Assembly (NCBI RefSeq): GCF_030552475.1
Contig: NZ_JAUPED010000001.1
Coordinates: 434,001-498,000, forward strand
Source: Mariniflexile sp. AS56
GTDB lineage: Bacteria > Bacteroidota > Bacteroidia > Flavobacteriales > Flavobacteriaceae
Length of the DNA stretch: 64,000 nucleotides
Direction of reading: 5' to 3'
The translations under genes were made by a program, and so were the position numbers. Every line of letters begins with the position of its first letter. The stretch's first letter is position 1. The notes under the pieces were generated by a model. That model was not told the origin of the DNA. It was given only the letters and a program-made list of their open reading frames with translations, and made no database searches. This document shows, one piece after another, positions 1 to 7,906 of this stretch.

Positions 1-407
1 CCTTTATAGGTTAATATTACTTTTTCATTACCCGAAGCAAACACCTTATCTTCACCCGCCAAGGTAAACGTGTGTCTTTTATCGTAAACCGTAATCACAC
101 CCGAAGGTTCCACAAAAAGCAACCTATTATAATATTTACCAGCGTCTAAAATTATGAGACTTCCAACAATGGCGGCCCCAGATATTGCCGCCTGAGTTTT
201 CATCCACCCAACCGTTTCACCTTCCATAGTTTCAGCAACCTTTTCCGCATTCATTGTAAAGGCTGTTGCAAACATTTCGGGTAGCACAATCACATCCACA
301 TCATTTAAAATGCTAGCAATTTTTTCCGTAAAATTTTCACGATTTTTTTTGGGGTTTTCCCAAACCAAATCAGTCTGTACTAAGGCTACTTTAAGTTGGT
401 CTTGCAA
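1..407 (-). CDS. Omega-amidase / nitrilase-family amidohydrolase (3' part outside window)
   Basis: This is the N-terminal part of a carbon-nitrogen hydrolase; the reading frame is still open at the left window edge. The catalytic Glu of the nitrilase fold is visible in VLPEMF and the catalytic Lys in YDKRH; the Cys would lie beyond base 1. It resembles YafV-type omega-amidases, which hydrolyse alpha-ketoglutaramate or alpha-ketosuccinamate made by glutamine transamination. The only usable start is TTG at 407-405, which directly abuts the TAA stop of the preceding lipoprotein gene in the same frame, so it is probably translated by coupling. A methionine aminotransferase lies three genes upstream on the same strand, the known functional partner. 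The family is clear; the exact substrate is inferred from context. Confidence 0.85.
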   Translation of the reverse strand, partial: MQDQLKVALVQTDLVWENPKKNRENFTEKIASILNDVDVIVLPEMFATAFTMNAEKVAETMEGETVGWMKTQAAISGAAIVGSLIILDAGKYYNRLLFVEPSGVITVYDKRHTFTLAGEDKVFASGNEKVILTYK

Positions 408-926
408 TTATAATTTATTAAATAGTTGTTCTGTTTTATCTTTTTCAGTTTGAAGTTCTTTTAACTTTTCAGCCCATTTTTCTTCATCTCGAGGTGAAAG
501 TTCTCCTTTTTCATGAAGCTCTTTATATTCGTCCTTAGCTTTTTTAAGCTTTTCATTTGCTTTTAAAAAGTCGGCTCTTGCATTTTCCTTTGCTTCAAGT
601 TTATCTTGTAGCGCTTCTTGCTGTTTCTCTAAAACCTTTTGCTCTGCTTCCGCTTTTTCTTGAACTCTTTCTAATTCTTCTTGTTTTGCTTCAAGGGCTT
701 CCGCTTTTTCATCTGCAGCCTTTTTAGCCGCTTGTCTTTGCTTCAAAACACTTTCTATGGCATTCTTCTCTTCAGAAGTGATTGTTTTAGAAATATCAAC
801 GCCATTATTTAAAATTTTGTCTCCTTTTATGGTATAGACTTTTCCGTCTTTAATAACGGTTTCTGAACTTGAACATCCAGAAACACTTACTAACAATACT
901 AAAATTAATGCTTTTATAAATTTCAT
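408..926 (-). CDS. Coiled-coil lipoprotein, tandem paralogue A
   Basis: This 172-residue protein has a lipoprotein signal peptide ending in SVSGC, so Cys18 is the probable lipidated residue. A short globular head (about residues 22-55, YTIKGDKILNNGVDI) follows. A long Glu/Lys/Ala-rich coiled coil (about 60-150) comes next, then a conserved tail containing ELSPRDEEKW. Head and tail both match the next gene upstream (948-1418), so the two are tandem duplicates, 21 bases apart. It probably sits in the periplasm anchored to a membrane. I do not recognise a named family and no function can be given. It lies in a run with an aminotransferase and an omega-amidase, but nothing in its sequence ties it to that chemistry. 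Confidence 0.85.
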   Translation of the reverse strand: MKFIKALILVLLVSVSGCSSSETVIKDGKVYTIKGDKILNNGVDISKTITSEEKNAIESVLKQRQAAKKAADEKAEALEAKQEELERVQEKAEAEQKVLEKQQEALQDKLEAKENARADFLKANEKLKKAKDEYKELHEKGELSPRDEEKWAEKLKELQTEKDKTEQLFNKL

Positions 927-947
927 GATTTATTTTTTTAGGGGGTT

Positions 948-1418
948 CTAAAGCTTTCGTTTCGCTTTAGCAATATCTTCTTTTAAATCTTGGATCTTTT
1001 CCAACCATTTAGCTTCATCGTTAGGCGATAATTTACCCTTATTTTTCAGCTTCTCATATTTTGACAAAGCATCTTTATAATCATCATTCGCGTCTTCAAA
1101 TTTAGATTGTGCCTTTTCTCTCGCTTTCAACTCTTTTTCGGCTTTTTTCTGCTTCTTTTCCGCTTTTTTTTGTTCGTTCTCTGCTTTTTTTATAGCTTTT
1201 TCTGCCTCTTCACGCTCGTCATCTAAAGCTTTTTGTTTATTCATAGCCTCCCATACACCCGATTGCTCTTCCACGGAAAGTGTAGATGTTACATCTGCCC
1301 CATCTTGTAAAATGGTTTTTCCTTTTATTTTATACGCAACTCCTTTAAAGCTAACTTCCTGTGCTTGAGTGCTTATTACGAATCCTAAAAATAATACTAA
1401 TACTGCTACTAATTTCAT
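948..1418 (-). CDS. Secreted coiled-coil protein, tandem paralogue B
   Basis: I chose the ATG at 1418, giving 156 residues that begin with MKLVAVLVLF and a signal peptide ending near STQA-Q. A GTG at 1475 would add 19 residues before the signal peptide and is unlikely. A head with YKIKGKTILQDGADV is followed by a Lys/Glu/Ala coiled coil and the tail GKLSPNDEAKW, matching paralogue A (408-926) in order and sequence. Unlike A it has no lipobox Cys, so it is predicted to be free in the periplasm or secreted. The function is unknown. The pair probably arose by local duplication followed by loss or gain of the lipid anchor. Confidence 0.82.
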   Translation of the reverse strand: MKLVAVLVLFLGFVISTQAQEVSFKGVAYKIKGKTILQDGADVTSTLSVEEQSGVWEAMNKQKALDDEREEAEKAIKKAENEQKKAEKKQKKAEKELKAREKAQSKFEDANDDYKDALSKYEKLKNKGKLSPNDEAKWLEKIQDLKEDIAKAKRKL

Positions 1419-1475
1419 AATGTTTAATTTAAACTGTTCTTTATTAATTAGACGACTAAACCCTAAAAAAGTCAC

Positions 1476-2621
1476 TTAAATGTTATTTAAAATAATGGCT
1501 GCTTGCTTTAAAGTGTCGTCTGTTTTGGCAAAACAAAAACGAAGCACTTTATTATCTAGGTTATCACTATTAAATACGGATAACGGGATGGAAGCAACGC
1601 CAAAGGCTGTGGTTAAGCGTTTTGCAAAATCAACATCGTATTCTTGTGTTATTTCTGAATAATCTAACACCTGAAAATAAGTGCCTTTTGATGGTGTAAA
1701 TTTAAACCTAGAATCTTTGATTAAATTTAAAAATAAATTCCGTTTCTTTTGATAAAAATCTGATAATTCTAGATAGTGTTTAGGTTCTTGCATATAATCT
1801 GCAATGCCTTTTTGGGTAGGATGATGGATGCAAAACACGTTAAATTGATGCACTTTTAAAAATTCCTGCATTAATTCTTTGGGCGCACAACAATAGCCCA
1901 CCCGCCAACCTGTGTTATGAAAAGTTTTGCAAAAAGAAGCTACCACAAAACTTCTGGATTTTAAATCGGGAAACAAGCAAGCGCTTTCGTGGGTTTCGCC
2001 ATCAAAAATCATATGTTCATAAACTTCATCACTCAATACGATGATATTGGTATTTCTGGTTAAATTTTCCAGTTGAAGCATATCGCCTTTTGAAAACACC
2101 GAACCTGTTGGGTTATGTGGTGAATTGATAACAATCATTTTAGTTTGACTATTAATGAGTGCCTTCACTTCCGCCCAATTCACTTTAAAATTATTAGTAG
2201 CTTTTAACTGAACGGGGATTACCTTTCCATCATTTAATTCTACACTCGGCTCATAACTATCATAGGCTGGTTTAAAAATAATAACCTCGTCGTTGTGTTT
2301 TATAAAAGTTGAAATGATGGTGAAAATAGCCTGAGTTGCTCCTGCTGTTACTGTAATTTCAGTTTCCGGATGGTAACTTGAATGGTACAGCGACTCCATT
2401 TTTTTAGCAATAGCTTCACGAAGTTCTAAATTCCCGAGCATGGGCGCATAGTGATTATAGCCCGAATTCATCGCACTGCTTACCAAATCAATTAGTTTTT
2501 GATCACTTTTAAAATTCGGAAAACCCTGCGATAAATTAATAGCCTTGTGCTTGGTTGCCAAGGCACTCATTACCGAAAAAATGGTAGTCCCAACGTTTGG
2601 AAGTTTAGATTGGTGTTGCAT
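1476..2621 (-). CDS. Methionine/glutamine aminotransferase (YbdL/KAT-like)
   Basis: This 381-residue protein is a fold-type I PLP aminotransferase. The N-terminal motif INLSQGFPNF, the NSPHNPTG segment with Asn170, SDEVYEHM (about 197-204) and the PLP lysine in SFCKTFHNTGWRVGY (Lys232) are all present. The sequence is closest in pattern to methionine aminotransferase YbdL and kynurenine/glutamine transaminase K. These enzymes convert 4-methylthio-2-oxobutyrate to methionine using glutamine or aromatic amino acids as donor. The nearby omega-amidase (1-407) would remove the resulting alpha-keto-glutaramate, making the reaction irreversible; this pairing is established for methionine salvage. 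The enzyme is cytoplasmic. Confidence 0.9.
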   Translation of the reverse strand: MQHQSKLPNVGTTIFSVMSALATKHKAINLSQGFPNFKSDQKLIDLVSSAMNSGYNHYAPMLGNLELREAIAKKMESLYHSSYHPETEITVTAGATQAIFTIISTFIKHNDEVIIFKPAYDSYEPSVELNDGKVIPVQLKATNNFKVNWAEVKALINSQTKMIVINSPHNPTGSVFSKGDMLQLENLTRNTNIIVLSDEVYEHMIFDGETHESACLFPDLKSRSFVVASFCKTFHNTGWRVGYCCAPKELMQEFLKVHQFNVFCIHHPTQKGIADYMQEPKHYLELSDFYQKKRNLFLNLIKDSRFKFTPSKGTYFQVLDYSEITQEYDVDFAKRLTTAFGVASIPLSVFNSDNLDNKVLRFCFAKTDDTLKQAAIILNNI

Positions 2622-2690
2622 TTGTGTTAGGTGTTATTTTTTGAGAGTTGAATATTAAGCGCTTCCGCCAACGGCCTTCCGTCTTCTAAA

Positions 2691-4460
2691 TTACACAATA
2701 TTCATCTTCTTCAATAAAAAAGAGGCATTCATATTTTTACAAATACCATGTTTCAAAGTATAATCAAAATGAAGCTCGTCATTAATAATTTCAGCATCAA
2801 AATAATAGTTTTTCACGTCGTCTAGTTCCTTTTCAATTTCACACAAACTTAAATCGTGTGTAGCAATAATACCCGTAGCGTTTGAAGCAACCAGTTTTTC
2901 GACAAACTTTCTAGAGCCAATCGCTTTATCTGTGCTATTGGTTCCTTTTAAGATTTCATCTAAAATAATAAAATATGGTTCCTCCACAATCGCATCAACA
3001 ATATATTTTAAGCGTGTTAATTCTGAAAAGAAGTACGAACTATCATCGGTTAACGAGTCTGTAGTACGCATACTTGTGATTAGTTTTACCGGTGTATAAC
3101 TACTAAACTTTGCACAAACTGGTAAACCCACATTGGCCATAACAATATGTAAAGACACTGTTCTTAAAAACGTACTTTTCCCAGCCATATTCGCGCCTGT
3201 TACTATAAAAAATTGTTCATTTTCTATAGTTAAATCACTGTCTACGCGCTTCCTTTTATTTAATAAGGGATGACCTAAACCTTCCGCTTTTATAACAGCA
3301 CCTTGTTTTTCAATCTTCGGAAACACAAAATCTGAATGATTAAATACGAAATTCCCTAAAGAATTGTAGGCATCAAAAAACGACACGACTTCAAACCAAT
3401 CGGTTACTTTGTTGCCATGATGTGTGATCCATTGCTCGATGTGGTAGCTATTTTTTATATCAGAAAGAAAAAATCCGTTTCCAAAAATAGCGCCTATTAA
3501 GTTGTTTCGATTATCTAAAGCATCTAAGGTTTTAGAAAGGTCTTTAAAAATCACAGAGGCTTTTTTTCCTTCCTGCTGAATTTGATGTTGCTTCTGTTTT
3601 AATAGTTCTGAAGAAAAGGTCCCTTTCTCAATCAAATCTAAAAGTGAAGCGTATTGGCGGAAGGTCTCTTTAACCTTATCGCTATTTGAAGATAATACGT
3701 TTACCTTCTTCACATACACACCCGAAACACCCAAACCTATAAGCAACCAATACCCAATAAAACTAGGCGATATCGCTCCAAAAAAACCAAGTCCTATAAT
3801 AAGAACTGAAATGATTGTAAACACCAAAGGAAGCCATTTTGCCGCTTTTGGTAAGAATAACTGATAATTTTGCAACCAACTAATAATCTGTTTAGCCGGT
3901 GTTTCTACTGAAACCAAACTAGATGTCGCCGAATAAAATTGGCGCCATTCAGGTTTTTCGTTTAACTCGTTTATAGCCTCTTGTCTTAAAACAATTGCAT
4001 CAATATTATTAGCTTTCAAAGCATCAGCAAGCTCTCGCCCTCCTTCTTTGGTGGTGGTTCTATTTATAAATTGATAAAAAGAACCGCGTCCGAATAAATC
4101 GATATCTAAACTATAAAAATGGTTCGCGTCTTGAAATTGCATGCCTGTATCACGATCATGAAAATGGCCCGATGCTATTTTAATTTCATCTTCGTTAATA
4201 GCAACCAAGGCTTCTTTAAACTTTCTATCAGCCTTAATATCGTTGTATTTTGACAATAAATACAAGAAAACAACCACCCCAAAAACACCTATACTCACAG
4301 CCAATTGCCAATTATCAAATAAAGCATAGATACCCAAGCCTGTAAACACAAAAACCAACAAGCGGTACACGCTTAGAGCAGTCATTTTTTTATACAACTT
4401 CTGCGCTTCTACTTTGTAGATTTCTAAATGCTTTTCGTAATATGCTAACGGATTGTTCAT
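2691..4460 (-). CDS. Membrane-anchored MutS-like ATPase
   Basis: The 589-residue protein ends in a MutS-type ABC ATPase domain: Walker A GANMAGKS at 422-429, a TTDSLTDDSSYFFSEL segment typical of MutS signatures, and Walker B FIILDE at 497-502 followed by KGTNSTDK. It lacks the mismatch-recognition domain I of true MutS. Instead it has two predicted transmembrane helices near the N terminus (about 32-50 and 53-71) and a hydrophobic pair at about 208-250. It is therefore a MutS-related membrane protein of unknown role, not the mismatch-repair MutS. It is 69 bases upstream of the aminotransferase gene and may share its transcript. Confidence 0.85.
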   Translation of the reverse strand: MNNPLAYYEKHLEIYKVEAQKLYKKMTALSVYRLLVFVFTGLGIYALFDNWQLAVSIGVFGVVVFLYLLSKYNDIKADRKFKEALVAINEDEIKIASGHFHDRDTGMQFQDANHFYSLDIDLFGRGSFYQFINRTTTKEGGRELADALKANNIDAIVLRQEAINELNEKPEWRQFYSATSSLVSVETPAKQIISWLQNYQLFLPKAAKWLPLVFTIISVLIIGLGFFGAISPSFIGYWLLIGLGVSGVYVKKVNVLSSNSDKVKETFRQYASLLDLIEKGTFSSELLKQKQHQIQQEGKKASVIFKDLSKTLDALDNRNNLIGAIFGNGFFLSDIKNSYHIEQWITHHGNKVTDWFEVVSFFDAYNSLGNFVFNHSDFVFPKIEKQGAVIKAEGLGHPLLNKRKRVDSDLTIENEQFFIVTGANMAGKSTFLRTVSLHIVMANVGLPVCAKFSSYTPVKLITSMRTTDSLTDDSSYFFSELTRLKYIVDAIVEEPYFIILDEILKGTNSTDKAIGSRKFVEKLVASNATGIIATHDLSLCEIEKELDDVKNYYFDAEIINDELHFDYTLKHGICKNMNASFLLKKMNIV

Positions 4461-4490
4461 TATTAATTTATATTGAAAAAGTAAAGAAAC

Positions 4491-4520
4491 AAAAAAGCCC
4501 TGAAACAGGTCAGAGCTTTT
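4491..4520 (-). terminator. Intrinsic terminator after the Bax-inhibitor-like gene
   Basis: On the minus strand AAAGCTCTGA pairs with TCAGGGCTTT across a short loop and is followed by a T-rich run. It lies between the stop of the BI-1 family gene and the start of the MutS-like gene and separates the two transcripts. Confidence 0.75.
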
Positions 4521-4540
4521 ATTTTATATTTTAATAGGTC

Positions 4541-5245
4541 TTAATCTCTAGACATAAAAATACTAAGCACATACCAAAAAAGCAGCATTAAAGAGGCAAA
4601 TAAGCCCAATGCAGCTGGAATATACTGATCGTCTGAATAATTATTCACCAAGTTTGAAGTTTGATACAGAATTGCACCTGCTGCCAACACACACATTCCT
4701 ACCGAGAACCAAAGCCCTAAATTGAAACCAAATAAAGATCCTGCTAAAATTAACCCAATAGCTATAAAAAACCCAACGGTTAAACCTGCTTTTAAAAAGG
4801 AAAAGTCTTTTTTAGTCACAAAAACGATGGCAGATAAGCCCGTGAATAATGCCAAAGTTACAATCGCTGCTTGATTTAATATTTCTGGACCAGAATCCAT
4901 ATAAAAAGCAGCAATATAAATAAGCGGCACAAAAATGAAGGCTTCCGCCAGAATATAAACACCAAAAGCTAAGTATTGTTTGTTTTTATCGGGTGTTTTC
5001 AACGTCATTTTTTCAGCGTAATTGGTAATAAACATAAAACCACCCAGCATAATTAACCAACGCCACCCTTGCGTCATCGACATGGCGAAACTCACAACAG
5101 TTTCGCTTTGCAGCAATAAATATTCAAAAAGAATAAATACCAAAACACCTCCCGCCACATGCGAATAGGTTTTTTTATAAAAAGCCACTTTATCGACTTC
5201 TGAAAGTTGGCTTACCATTAACTTGTTTTCAACTATGTTTTCCAT
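4541..5245 (-). CDS. Bax inhibitor-1 / YccA family membrane protein
   Basis: The protein has 234 residues with a short polar N terminus and seven hydrophobic segments, the usual size and topology of bacterial BI-1/YccA proteins. The opening pattern (VDKVAFYKKTYSHVAGG) and the Asp-containing C-terminal region fit this family. Family members are inner-membrane proteins implicated in calcium leak or in modulating FtsH protease. Nothing here distinguishes those roles. The gene stands alone, bounded by terminator hairpins on both sides. Confidence 0.88.
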   Translation of the reverse strand: MENIVENKLMVSQLSEVDKVAFYKKTYSHVAGGVLVFILFEYLLLQSETVVSFAMSMTQGWRWLIMLGGFMFITNYAEKMTLKTPDKNKQYLAFGVYILAEAFIFVPLIYIAAFYMDSGPEILNQAAIVTLALFTGLSAIVFVTKKDFSFLKAGLTVGFFIAIGLILAGSLFGFNLGLWFSVGMCVLAAGAILYQTSNLVNNYSDDQYIPAALGLFASLMLLFWYVLSIFMSRD

Positions 5246-5280
5246 AAATACATATTAGTAAAAGTTTCTAAATTAAAGAT

Positions 5281-5326
5281 AAAAAAAAGAACCGAATTCC
5301 CACATAAAAGTTGAAAATTCGGTTCT
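5281..5326 (-). terminator. Intrinsic terminator after the YugP-type peptidase gene
   Basis: A 10-bp perfect stem (GAACCGAATT at 5289-5298 against AATTCGGTTC at 5316-5325) is followed on the minus strand by a run of T. It lies directly after the peptidase stop codon and is a strong Rho-independent terminator. Confidence 0.88.
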
Positions 5327-5344
5327 AAAATTAATCTATTACTT

Positions 5345-6043
5345 TTAGTCTCTAGACCCACCAAATACTTGAAGCGCCCAATAAATTAATGAGGCTAATG
5401 CACCAATAGCTGCAACCAAATAGGTTCTTGCTGCCCATTTAAGCGCATCCTCAGAACCTGCATATTCTTGTTGAGAGACCATGTTTTTATTTTTTAACCA
5501 AGCCAAAGCACGATTACTCGCATCATATTCTACAGGTAATGTGATAAAGCTAAATAAGGTTGCAAAGCCCATCATCACCAAACCTGCAACGGCTACATAA
5601 TAACCAATACCAAGTCCTGCAGCAGCACCAAGCATCAAACCACCAATAACGACCCATTGTGACATCCCTGAAGTTACACTAACAATAGGCACCAAAGCTG
5701 AACGCATTTTCAACCATTCATAAGCCTGCGCATGTTGTACGGCATGTCCACATTCGTGTGCAGCGACCGCTGCCGCAGCTGCGTTACGTTGGTTATAAAC
5801 CGACTCACTTAAATTAACCGTTTTATTTTTCGGGTTATAATGGTCTGTTAATTGTCCAGGTGTTGAAATTACCTCAACATTGGTAATACCGTGATCTGCC
5901 AACATTTTTTCAGCAATTTCGGCACCACTCATTCCATTACGTAATTGTACTTTCGAGTACTTTTCAAACTTCTTCTTCAAAGTTCTACTAACCAACCAAC
6001 TTACAAGTGCAATGGCTCCTAATAATATATAATATCCAATCAT
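5345..6043 (-). CDS. Zinc-dependent membrane peptidase, YugP family
   Basis: I start the gene at ATG 6043 (MIGYYILLGA), giving 232 residues; the upstream in-frame extension is not needed. An N-terminal transmembrane helix (about 2-20) is followed by a soluble stretch. The zinc-binding motif HECGH lies at 96-100 in the context AVAAHECGHAVQH, and three further hydrophobic segments follow. This matches the neutral zinc metallopeptidase YugP family (Peptidase_Zn), predicted to act at the inner membrane. The physiological substrate is not known. The gene is monocistronic, with terminators on either side. Confidence 0.88.
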   Translation of the reverse strand: MIGYYILLGAIALVSWLVSRTLKKKFEKYSKVQLRNGMSGAEIAEKMLADHGITNVEVISTPGQLTDHYNPKNKTVNLSESVYNQRNAAAAAVAAHECGHAVQHAQAYEWLKMRSALVPIVSVTSGMSQWVVIGGLMLGAAAGLGIGYYVAVAGLVMMGFATLFSFITLPVEYDASNRALAWLKNKNMVSQQEYAGSEDALKWAARTYLVAAIGALASLIYWALQVFGGSRD

Positions 6044-6131
6044 TGTTTTAAATTTTAAATTACTACTTAAATATAACAAAAATAACGCCAAATTAGTATA
6101 AGTGATATTATGTCAGTTCATTTATAAAACT

Positions 6132-6163
6132 AAAAAGCCCCAAGAACATTTCTTGAGGCTTTT
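6132..6163 (-). terminator. Intrinsic terminator after alanine dehydrogenase
   Basis: On the minus strand AAAAGCCTCAAGAA pairs with TTCTTGGGGCTTTTT around a short loop and ends in a T run, just after the ald stop codon. Confidence 0.85.
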
Positions 6164-6185
6164 ATTATGTATTTAAATTGTATTG

Positions 6186-7286
6186 TTATGCTTCCGCAAA
6201 TTCTAAATCAAAAGCTTCCGCTATTTCTTTATAAACAATATCTCCTTTTACAATATTTAAGCCCTTCGCTAAAGACGGACTATTTTCACACGCTTGCTCC
6301 CAACCTTGATTTGCCAGTTTCACAACATACGGCAAGGTCACATTGGTTAACGCCATAGTAGACGTATAAGGCACTGCACCTGGCATATTAGCAACACTGT
6401 AATGCACTACTTCATCAATAATATAAGTAGGGTCTTGGTGTGTTGTTGGTCTTGTAGTTTCAAAACAACCGCCTTGATCTACAGCGACATCAACCATAAC
6501 GGTTCCAGGACGCATGTCCTTAAGCATGTCTCTTGTAATTAATTTAGGGGCTTTTGCTCCTTTTATAAGAACACCACCAATAATTAAATCGGAATCTTTA
6601 ATATGCTTTCTAATATTATATTCACTTGAAAATTCACTAACCACGTTATTTGGCATAGAATCACTCACGTAACGTAGCGCTTTCATGTTAATATCCAAAA
6701 TATGTACGCTAGCTCCTAAACCTGCTGCCATTTTTGCTGCTTGATATCCAACAACACCAGCACCTAAAATTAACACTTTAGCGGGAGGCACTCCAGGAAC
6801 ACCACCAAGTAAAATACCACGACCCATAATAGGTTTTTCAAGATATTTTGCACCTTGCTGTACAGACATTCTACCAGCAACTTCAGACATTGGGATTAAT
6901 AACGGCAAGGTACCATCGGCATCCTCAACAGTTTCATAAGCAATACAAATAGATTTACTTTTAATCATCGCATTGGTAAGCGCTTCGCTTGATGCAAAAT
7001 GAAAATAAGTAAAAACAACTTGATCTTCTTTTATTAGAGCATACTCTTCTTCAATAGGTTCTTTCACCTTCACAATCATTTCGGCGATACTGTAAACTTC
7101 CTCAATAGTATCAAGAATAGTTGCACCAGCACCTACATAATCTTCATCTAAAAAACCACTATTAAAACCAGCATTTTTTTGCACAAAAACTGCATGATCT
7201 CTTTTAGTAAGCTCAAACACCCCAGAAGGCGTCATACCTACTCTATTTTCATTATTTTTAATTTCTATAGGAACACCAATTTTCAT
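6186..7286 (-). CDS. ald: Alanine dehydrogenase
   Basis: This 366-residue protein has the N-terminal MKIGVPIEIKNNENRV typical of the enzyme. Lys75 (VKVKEP) and His96 (TYFHFA) match the known catalytic and substrate-binding positions, and the Rossmann motif GAGVVG is at 175-180. It catalyses NAD-dependent interconversion of L-alanine with pyruvate and ammonia in the cytoplasm, linking carbon and nitrogen metabolism. It is a single-gene unit with a terminator behind it. The roughly 200 bases upstream contain no other gene. Confidence 0.96.
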   Translation of the reverse strand: MKIGVPIEIKNNENRVGMTPSGVFELTKRDHAVFVQKNAGFNSGFLDEDYVGAGATILDTIEEVYSIAEMIVKVKEPIEEEYALIKEDQVVFTYFHFASSEALTNAMIKSKSICIAYETVEDADGTLPLLIPMSEVAGRMSVQQGAKYLEKPIMGRGILLGGVPGVPPAKVLILGAGVVGYQAAKMAAGLGASVHILDINMKALRYVSDSMPNNVVSEFSSEYNIRKHIKDSDLIIGGVLIKGAKAPKLITRDMLKDMRPGTVMVDVAVDQGGCFETTRPTTHQDPTYIIDEVVHYSVANMPGAVPYTSTMALTNVTLPYVVKLANQGWEQACENSPSLAKGLNIVKGDIVYKEIAEAFDLEFAEA

Positions 7287-7492
7287 AAATATATTATTTT
7301 AAGTTAGTCTGAAAACATATGCAATATTAAAACAAATGATTGAGAAAAAATCCAAAACAAGCATTTTACATGAAAAATTATCAGCAAATTTAACGTTTTG
7401 CTATGAATCAAATAAATTACATCGATTTAATAGGGGCTATAACGCAAGAAAATAAAACTTTTATAAAAATATAAATGAAGCGCTATTGGAAT

Positions 7493-7753
7493 TTACTTTT
7501 TCTCGTATTTCATTTTAAAAAACACTAAAAGAAAAGCAGAAACAATGGTTATGGTATTTGCAGAAATCATTGAAGGACTTTGAATATAAATACCATAAAT
7601 TAACCATAAAAATACGCCCACAAAAAACATAACAAGCATGGGCAAAGACAACCCTGAAACGTCTTTGGTTTTCCAAGTTTTATAAACTTGAGGTAAAAAG
7701 GCTGCAGTGGTTAATGTGGCCGCTGCGAAACCAATAATTTCTGTATAATTCAT
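7493..7753 (-). CDS. SemiSWEET-type sugar transporter
   Basis: The 86-residue protein has three transmembrane helices and the PQ-loop signature (FLPQVYKTWKTKDVSGLS), the architecture of bacterial SemiSWEETs. These work as homodimers that move mono- or disaccharides passively across the inner membrane. The Asn in SANTITIV on helix 3 fits the substrate-pocket Asn of the family. It stands alone between ald and leuS, so the natural sugar cannot be deduced. Confidence 0.88.
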   Translation of the reverse strand: MNYTEIIGFAAATLTTAAFLPQVYKTWKTKDVSGLSLPMLVMFFVGVFLWLIYGIYIQSPSMISANTITIVSAFLLVFFKMKYEKK

Positions 7754-7835
7754 TTTGGGACACTGTAATTTGGGATCTGCTTTTTAAAACAGAAATACTA
7801 AAATTTTTATTTTGAACTTATAATGAATAAACATT

Positions 7836-7906
7836 ATAGTGAACAAAGCAACATGCTTCTTATTAAAGTTTAATTTTGACAGATTGCTTTGTTACTCGAA
7901 ATGATG
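7836..7906. repeat. Degenerate palindromic repeat copy (D) after leuS stop
   Basis: GAACAAAGCAACATG near 7841-7855 and AGATTGCTTTGTTACTC near 7881-7897 form imperfect inverted arms around an AT-rich centre. Their sequence relates to the TCATTGCGAG..GAAGCAATC repeat seen in leuS and after ompA. The element begins immediately after the leuS stop codon, so it may form a hairpin in the 3' end of the leuS message. It is highly degenerate; membership in the family is by pattern only. Confidence 0.5.

Noticed and set aside
2641-2690. GC-rich stretch GCGCTTCCGCCAACGGCCTT as another repeat copy
   Set aside because: It shares some letters with repeat elements but no inverted arms, so I do not count it.
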